64,000 bases of DNA from Prorocentrum cordatum. Its lineage: Eukaryota > Sar > Dinophyceae > Prorocentrales > Prorocentraceae. Position 1 is the stretch's first letter, and every line of letters begins with the position of its first letter. The notes beneath the pieces are model-generated. The model worked only from the letters and a program-made list of their open reading frames with translations, did no database searches and had not been told where the DNA came from. The stretch spans positions 357,270-421,269 of the forward strand of contig CAUYUJ010020704.1 of NCBI GenBank assembly GCA_963575745.1, in the 5' to 3' direction. This document shows, piece after piece, positions 63,812-64,000 of this stretch. The position numbers were made by a program, and so were the translations under genes.

Positions 63812-63960
63812 AGCCGAGGATCGAGGATCGAGAATCGAAGTCCGAGGATCGAGGATCGAGATCCCAGAGTCGAGGATCGAGGTCCGAGGATCGACGGCGG
63901 CGGGGTCCGAGGATCGAGGATCGAGGTCCGAGGGTCGAAGATCGAGGCCCGAGACTTTTT
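63812..63960. repeat. GAGGATCGA minisatellite
   Basis: A roughly 8-9 bp unit (GAGGATCGA, with GTCCGAGGATCGA variants) repeats about 16 times; the window ends 40 bases later. Confidence 0.95.
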
Positions 63961-64000
63961 CTGTATCTTGGAGAGCTCGGAATCTTGAGACACCAAATGG

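Overview
The window reads as nuclear DNA of a dinoflagellate. Four observations support this. (1) A relict spliced-leader sequence at 31295-31316 differs by one base from the 22-nt dinoflagellate SL exon. (2) Two retroelements have protein features I associate with dinoflagellate multicopy families: a Ty1/copia element, and a tyrosine-recombinase (YR) element carrying a cytosine-5 DNA methyltransferase. (3) The one clear housekeeping gene, a eukaryotic mitochondrial-type citrate synthase, has an uninterrupted GC-rich main coding block. (4) The background is GC-rich and dominated by TCC/GGA, GAT and GAC microsatellites, minisatellites and MITEs. The species cannot be fixed from sequence alone; the high GC would suit a Prorocentrum-like genome, but that is only a guess. 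Most long open frames are by-products of trinucleotide repeats that lack stop codons.

Layout. 1-15.7 kb: low-complexity DNA with two striking palindromes (382-448, 9201-9282), a 100-base assembly gap (3901-4000), one orphan protein-coding frame (4003-5220), a few exon-like patches, and a long GAT/GATCGATTGTGA satellite (14.3-15.4 kb). 15.75-23.48 kb: a decayed Ty1/copia retrotransposon (LTR, primer-binding site, gag, integrase, reverse transcriptase, RNase H, LTR). 23.5-31 kb: minisatellites based on a GGGGCCTCTT-like unit, a 15-bp satellite, GAC/ATC/GAT microsatellites and a dispersed repeat. 31.3-34.1 kb: an SL-tagged, probably retroposed coding segment, interrupted by an AT-rich insertion of about 1 kb. 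34.1-43.7 kb: MITEs, hairpins and CT-rich DNA. 43.7-47.8 kb: a 90-bp satellite array lying between the two ends of a MITE, then a 31-bp satellite array flanked by duplicated MITE ends. 52.46-53.85 kb: citrate synthase. 55.3-63.6 kb, minus strand: the YR retroelement (gag-like ORF1, RT, methyltransferase embedded in RNase H, tyrosine recombinase), broken by frameshifts and four nested MITEs.

Functionally, the only likely active host gene is citrate synthase (TCA cycle). The rest records retrotransposition, small DNA-transposon insertion and satellite growth. The most interesting item is the methyltransferase-bearing YR retroelement: the methylase is placed between the first catalytic strand and the later catalytic part of RNase H. 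At least five MITE families are recognisable by terminal inverted repeats, with target-site duplications of TA, 5 bp or 8 bp where visible.
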